Source of the DNA: JAVBOW01 sp031550125
Lineage (GTDB): Bacteria; Bacteroidota; Bacteroidia; Bacteroidales; Rikenellaceae
Direction: 5' to 3'
DNA: 64,000 bases
NCBI GenBank assembly: GCA_031550125.1
Contig: JAVBOW010000010.1
Location: 46,891 to 110,890, forward strand
The notes below the pieces were generated by a model. The model saw nothing but the letters and a program-made list of their open reading frames with translations, ran no database searches and had not been told where the DNA came from. Positions 61,103 to 64,000 of the stretch are shown here, piece after piece. A program made the translations under genes and the position numbers. Within the stretch, counting starts at the first letter, position 1. Every line of letters begins with the position of its first letter.

Positions 61103-61630
61103 TTAAATAAAAAATACTTTATCCGAATCGTCCTGTTCCGGATGAGGCTTAGGATTGTCGGAAGGGTACCCCAATACTATAACGCACAAAAAGTTATAGT
61201 TTTTTGGCACATTAAGGAACGTGTGCAGGTACTCTCCTGCGGCGCCTTTTTCAGGTTGGTGTTCGCGGTGCAGGCGTCCGTTAACGTGGACCCAGCACGA
61301 ACCCAGGCCCAGCGATTCGGCGGCCAGTTGTATTATCGTTGCGGTTATGGCGCAGTTGTCCACCCACAGGTCGGTTAGCGCGGGGTCGGCCATAACCACT
61401 ATAGCCACCGGCGCGTCTTTGACGAACGCCGATCCGGTAGAGCGCATGTCGGCTATTTTAGCAAGGGTCTCCCTGTCTTCAACCACGGCCAGGCGTGTGC
61501 TGCGGCAATTTTTGGATGACGGAGCTTTGAATGCGGCCCGCAGTATGGCGTCTATCTTATCTTTCTCCACCGGACGGCTTTCGAAACGCCGGCGGCTCCG
61601 GCGATGGGAAATAATATCGTTGAATGTCAT
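61103..61630 (-). CDS. Nitroreductase family FMN protein
   Basis: A 175-residue FMN-dependent oxidoreductase of the short nitroreductase group. HRRSRRRFESRPVEKDKIDAILRAAFKAPSSKN near the N-terminus forms the FMN phosphate site; NCAITATIIQLAAESLGLGSCWVHV is the conserved central helix region; VLGYPSDNP closes the fold. The start at 61630 (MTFNDIISHRRS) is fixed by the promoter at 61654-61661; a longer frame to 61666 contains it. It reduces quinones, nitro compounds or similar electrophiles; the natural substrate is unknown. Confidence 0.9.
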   Translation of the reverse strand: MTFNDIISHRRSRRRFESRPVEKDKIDAILRAAFKAPSSKNCRSTRLAVVEDRETLAKIADMRSTGSAFVKDAPVAIVVMADPALTDLWVDNCAITATIIQLAAESLGLGSCWVHVNGRLHREHQPEKGAAGEYLHTFLNVPKNYNFLCVIVLGYPSDNPKPHPEQDDSDKVFFI

Positions 61631-61653
61631 GGCTGTTATGTTTTGCTTTTCGA

Positions 61654-61661
61654 CAAATTTA
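61654..61661 (-). promoter_or_regulatory. -7 promoter element of the nitroreductase gene
   Basis: On the minus strand TAAATTTG, exact consensus, 23 nt before the ATG at 61630. A plus-strand near-match TACCTTTA (61673-61680) lies 22 nt before the divergent HAD gene. Confidence 0.65.
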
Positions 61662-61702
61662 GACAAATTTCGTACCTTTACCCGCAGTAAACCGACAATT
61701 TT

Positions 61703-62545
61703 ATGAAAACTCCTCTAACTATCGCATTGATATACGATTTCGACGGCACGCTGTCCGCCGGCAATATGCAGGAATACGATTTTATTCCCGCCGTGGGCAA
61801 GTCTAACCGCGAATTTTGGGAGGCGAGCAACCGTATGGCCAAGGAACAGGATGCAGATCAGATACTTACCTATATGTACAAAATGATACACGAGGCGCGA
61901 TCGTCCGGTATGTCGCTCAAGCGCGAGGCTTTCCGCGAGTCTGGCGCGCGTATAACGCTGTATCCTGGCGTTTTGGGATGGTTTCAGCGCATCAATAAAT
62001 ATGCCGAGGCCAAAGGTATAACCTTGCACCATTACATAAATTCGTCGGGCCTCAAGGAGATGATAGAGGGAACGGCCATTGCCGGCGAGTTTCGCAAGAT
62101 ATTCGCCTGTTCATTCCTGTACGACGTTGACGGGGTGGCTTACTGGCCGGCAGTGGCGGTGAATTACACCAATAAAACCCAATTTATCTTCAAGATCAAC
62201 AAAGGCGTCGATTCGGTTTACGACAGCGTGAAGGTAAATAAATACATTCCCGAACACAACCGTCCGGTTCCTTTCAGTCGGATGATATATTTCGGTGATG
62301 GAACTACCGACATTCCATGTATGAAGCTGATCAAACAACAGGGCGGCCATTCGATAGCTGTATTCGACCCGTCCGCGCCCGAGGAGTCGAAAGACATGAA
62401 GACCCTCATCCGCGACAACCGCGTAAGCTACGTTTGCCCGGCCGATTATTCGGCCGGCAAAGATATAGACGCGCTTGTGAAAACCATCATAGACAAGATA
62501 GAGGCCGATGAAAACCTCGATGCGCTGACGGCAAAGAACAGATAG
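61703..62545 (+). CDS. HAD-superfamily phosphatase, phosphoserine-phosphatase-like
   Basis: A 280-residue haloacid dehalogenase-fold protein. Motif I is YDFDGTLSAGN (nucleophile Asp and acid/base Asp), motif II is INSSG, and motif IV is MIYFGDGTTDIPCM. The cap region (~20-100) is helical and follows the SerB/C1-cap pattern. It dephosphorylates a small metabolite of unknown identity. It lies 2 nt before rdgB and probably forms an operon with rdgB and recO. Confidence 0.87.
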   Translation: MKTPLTIALIYDFDGTLSAGNMQEYDFIPAVGKSNREFWEASNRMAKEQDADQILTYMYKMIHEARSSGMSLKREAFRESGARITLYPGVLGWFQRINKYAEAKGITLHHYINSSGLKEMIEGTAIAGEFRKIFACSFLYDVDGVAYWPAVAVNYTNKTQFIFKINKGVDSVYDSVKVNKYIPEHNRPVPFSRMIYFGDGTTDIPCMKLIKQQGGHSIAVFDPSAPEESKDMKTLIRDNRVSYVCPADYSAGKDIDALVKTIIDKIEADENLDALTAKNR

Positions 62546-62547
62546 CC

Positions 62548-63147
62548 ATGAAAATAGTTTTCGCTACGGGCAATGTACATAAATTGATAGAGGTTCGCCA
62601 GATATTGGGCGATCGTTTCGAGATACTCTCTTCGGCCGACGTAGGTATAACCGGCGATATTCCGGAAGATGCCGATACTCTGGAGGGCAACGCCCTGCAG
62701 AAGGCTCGTTATGTTTACGAAAAGACGGGCATGGCCTGTTTTGCCGATGATACAGGATTGGAGGTCAGGGCATTGGATGGCATCCCGGGTGTCCGTTCGG
62801 CGCGTTACGCCGGAACGGACAAAGATCCCTTGGCCAACATGCGCCTGTTGTTGAAGAATATGCAGGGTCAGGCCGACCGCGGGGCGCGTTTCCGAACCGT
62901 CATAGCCCTCATCCTGGGCGACGGTATGGAACTTATCTTCGAGGGCGAGGTTAAGGGACGCATTGCCGATGCTCCGCGCGGTAATATGGGTTTCGGGTAT
63001 GATCCCGTATTCATCCCGCAGGGATTCGACGTTACCTTTGCCGAGATGGATGCATCCGCTAAAAACGCTGTCAGCCACAGGGCCAGGGCCGTCGAAAAAC
63101 TTACCGATTACCTTGCCCGGATAGCCGCTCCTGATAACGGATTCTAA
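62548..63147 (+). CDS. rdgB: Non-canonical purine NTP pyrophosphatase (RdgB/HAM1)
   Basis: A 199-residue HAM1-family enzyme that hydrolyses dITP, XTP and related nucleotides to monophosphates, keeping them out of DNA. Motifs: VFATGNVHKLIEVRQIL, TLEGNALQKARYVYEKTG, CFADDTGLEVRALDGIPGV (metal-binding Asp pair), NMGFGYDPVFIPQG and SHRARAVEKL. Length is normal. It follows the HAD phosphatase gene by 2 nt. Confidence 0.96.
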   Translation: MKIVFATGNVHKLIEVRQILGDRFEILSSADVGITGDIPEDADTLEGNALQKARYVYEKTGMACFADDTGLEVRALDGIPGVRSARYAGTDKDPLANMRLLLKNMQGQADRGARFRTVIALILGDGMELIFEGEVKGRIADAPRGNMGFGYDPVFIPQGFDVTFAEMDASAKNAVSHRARAVEKLTDYLARIAAPDNGF

Positions 63148-63169
63148 GAATCTGTCTAAATTTTTTGCA

Positions 63170-63895
63170 GTGAGATCATATAAGGCCAGGGCGATTGTCC
63201 TGCATACGGTCAAGTACGGCGATTCGTCCGTCGTCGCCTATCTTCTTACAGATACGCACGGACGGCAGAGCTATATGGTGCAGGGCGTGCGGAGCAAGCA
63301 TGGAAAGGGAAATAAAGGGTCGTTGCTGCAGCCGATGTTTATTTTGGATATAGAGGGTATTGAGCCGGGCGGATCGCATATGCATCGCATACGTGAGATG
63401 TGCAACCTGACGCCTTTGTCGGCAATCCCCTTCGATGTGCGCAAAAGCACCATCTCTCTTTTCATGGCCGAGACTATCTATAAGCTTGTCCGCGAGGTTG
63501 AACCCAATGCCACTTTATTTGAGTTTGTTTATAATGCCGTTCAGGCCCTGGACGGCATGGAGGATGGCGTGTCTAATTTCCATCTTTGGTTTCTTGTGCG
63601 GCTGAGCTATTATCTTGGTTTTTATCCGGGCAACGCCCACTTGCCGGGGGCTTGGTTCGATATCAGGGAGGGCGTATTTACCCCTTTTTCTCCCCGGCAT
63701 CGCCTTGCTTTAGATCCGGATAACGCCGCCGTTCTTGCATGCATGATCAATACCCCCATCGGCGAACTCGGCAATATAGGGCTGTCGCGTACGCGCAGGT
63801 CGGAGTTTTTGTCTGCAATGATGACCTATTTCGGCTTCCACCTCGACTCCATCCATTCCATTCAATCCATACAGATATTAAAGGAGGTGTTTTAG
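63170..63895 (+). CDS. recO: DNA repair protein RecO
   Basis: A 241-residue RecO, which loads RecA with RecR and anneals single strands coated with SSB. The N-terminal OB fold is clear (YKARAIVLHTVKYGDSSVVAYLLTDTHGRQSYMVQGVR), followed by the helical domain (FMAETIYKLVREVEPNATLFEFV, WFLVRLSYYLGFYPG). The zinc-finger cysteines of some RecO proteins are absent. The start is a GTG at 63170. Gene context (rdgB upstream, 22 nt) fits a genome-maintenance operon. Confidence 0.93.
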   Translation: MRSYKARAIVLHTVKYGDSSVVAYLLTDTHGRQSYMVQGVRSKHGKGNKGSLLQPMFILDIEGIEPGGSHMHRIREMCNLTPLSAIPFDVRKSTISLFMAETIYKLVREVEPNATLFEFVYNAVQALDGMEDGVSNFHLWFLVRLSYYLGFYPGNAHLPGAWFDIREGVFTPFSPRHRLALDPDNAAVLACMINTPIGELGNIGLSRTRRSEFLSAMMTYFGFHLDSIHSIQSIQILKEVF

Positions 63896-63947
63896 CGCCG
63901 ACCCACCTTACTGCCTGTGCTGCGCTTTTTGGGATACCGGCGCCTCG

Positions 63948-63965
63948 CCCCCCCCCTTTTTTTTT
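63948..63965. repeat. Homopolymer pair, C9 followed by T9
   Basis: Nine C (63948-63956) directly followed by nine T (63957-63965), just after recO. Such runs slip easily and may mark a phase-variable region of the next gene, outside the window, or a sequencing artefact. Nothing else is recognised in 63896-64000. Confidence 0.5.
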
Positions 63966-64000
63966 GACATACCCATATATCGTTACTGCTTTTGAAAAAC

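Overview
This is a 64 kb chromosomal window from a member of the Bacteroidota, class Bacteroidia. An Alistipes/Rikenellaceae-like source is my inference from gene content and base composition; the class-level call is firmer. Supporting signs are: Bacteroidota-type promoters (a -7 element TAnnTTTG, usually 19-23 nt before the start codon), absence of obvious Shine-Dalgarno sequences, an Oar-like TonB-dependent receptor, DUF4290 and DUF3127 proteins, GlnRS, a GH43 lipoprotein and an OlsF-like lipid acyltransferase. Coding sequence is GC-rich, yet isoleucine is mostly ATA in ordinary genes. I see no rRNA, tRNA, CRISPR array, prophage or transposase gene.

Layout. 1-5.8 kb: a tightly overlapping operon (SGNH-like protein cut by the window edge, MBOAT acyltransferase, PAP2 phosphatase, ICMT-like membrane protein, class III aminotransferase, EamA exporter), probably for envelope or lipid modification. 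5.9-9.3 kb: a large TonB-dependent receptor. 9.4-20.3 kb: radical SAM protein, TPR protein, trxB, a LuxE-like enzyme, two GT2 glycosyltransferases, a two-domain OlsF-like acyltransferase, a large helical protein and uvrC. 20.4-27.7 kb, minus strand: radC, an efflux ATPase/adaptor/TolC set without a permease gene, galE, and an ABC-2 exporter. 28.2-33.6 kb: manA, thioredoxin, a 54-aa membrane protein, zupT, purE, dxr and an M23 peptidase. 33.7-38.3 kb: a galactose operon (nucleotidyltransferase, galM, FHS-type transporter, galK). 38.9-45.7 kb: arginase-family enzyme, nhaA, FKBP and cyclophilin isomerases, DUF3127 protein, folE, and a PurF homologue lacking the glutaminase cysteine. 45.8-54.7 kb: polyprenol-type glycosyltransferase with GtrA, DUF4290 protein, sigma-54 activator, a hemerythrin/pseudo-receiver pair, acetyltransferase, flippase and GH43. 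54.8-63.9 kb: sppA, mrp, nadA, glnS, nitroreductase, HAD phosphatase, rdgB and recO.

The most unusual content is a family of four non-coding elements, all in the same orientation, at 29.3, 38.4, 42.2 and 49.4 kb. They have short imperfect terminal inverted repeats. Two copies are bounded by perfect 8-bp direct repeats and a third by an imperfect one. They look like non-autonomous, MITE-like elements. Two copies lie between a -7 promoter element and the start codon. Removing them on paper gives promoter-to-ATG gaps of 19 and 17 nt, at or near the local norm. The transcribed leaders of the cyclophilin and hemerythrin genes are therefore probably made largely of this structured repeat.

Other points worth attention are the di-iron hemerythrin gene overlapping a LuxR regulator whose receiver lacks the phospho-acceptor Asp; the PurF homologue; a galactose operon with no galT; three genes whose -7 element is only 4-6 nt from the ATG (possible leaderless mRNAs); and a cluster of DnaA-box-like 9-mers upstream of nadA.
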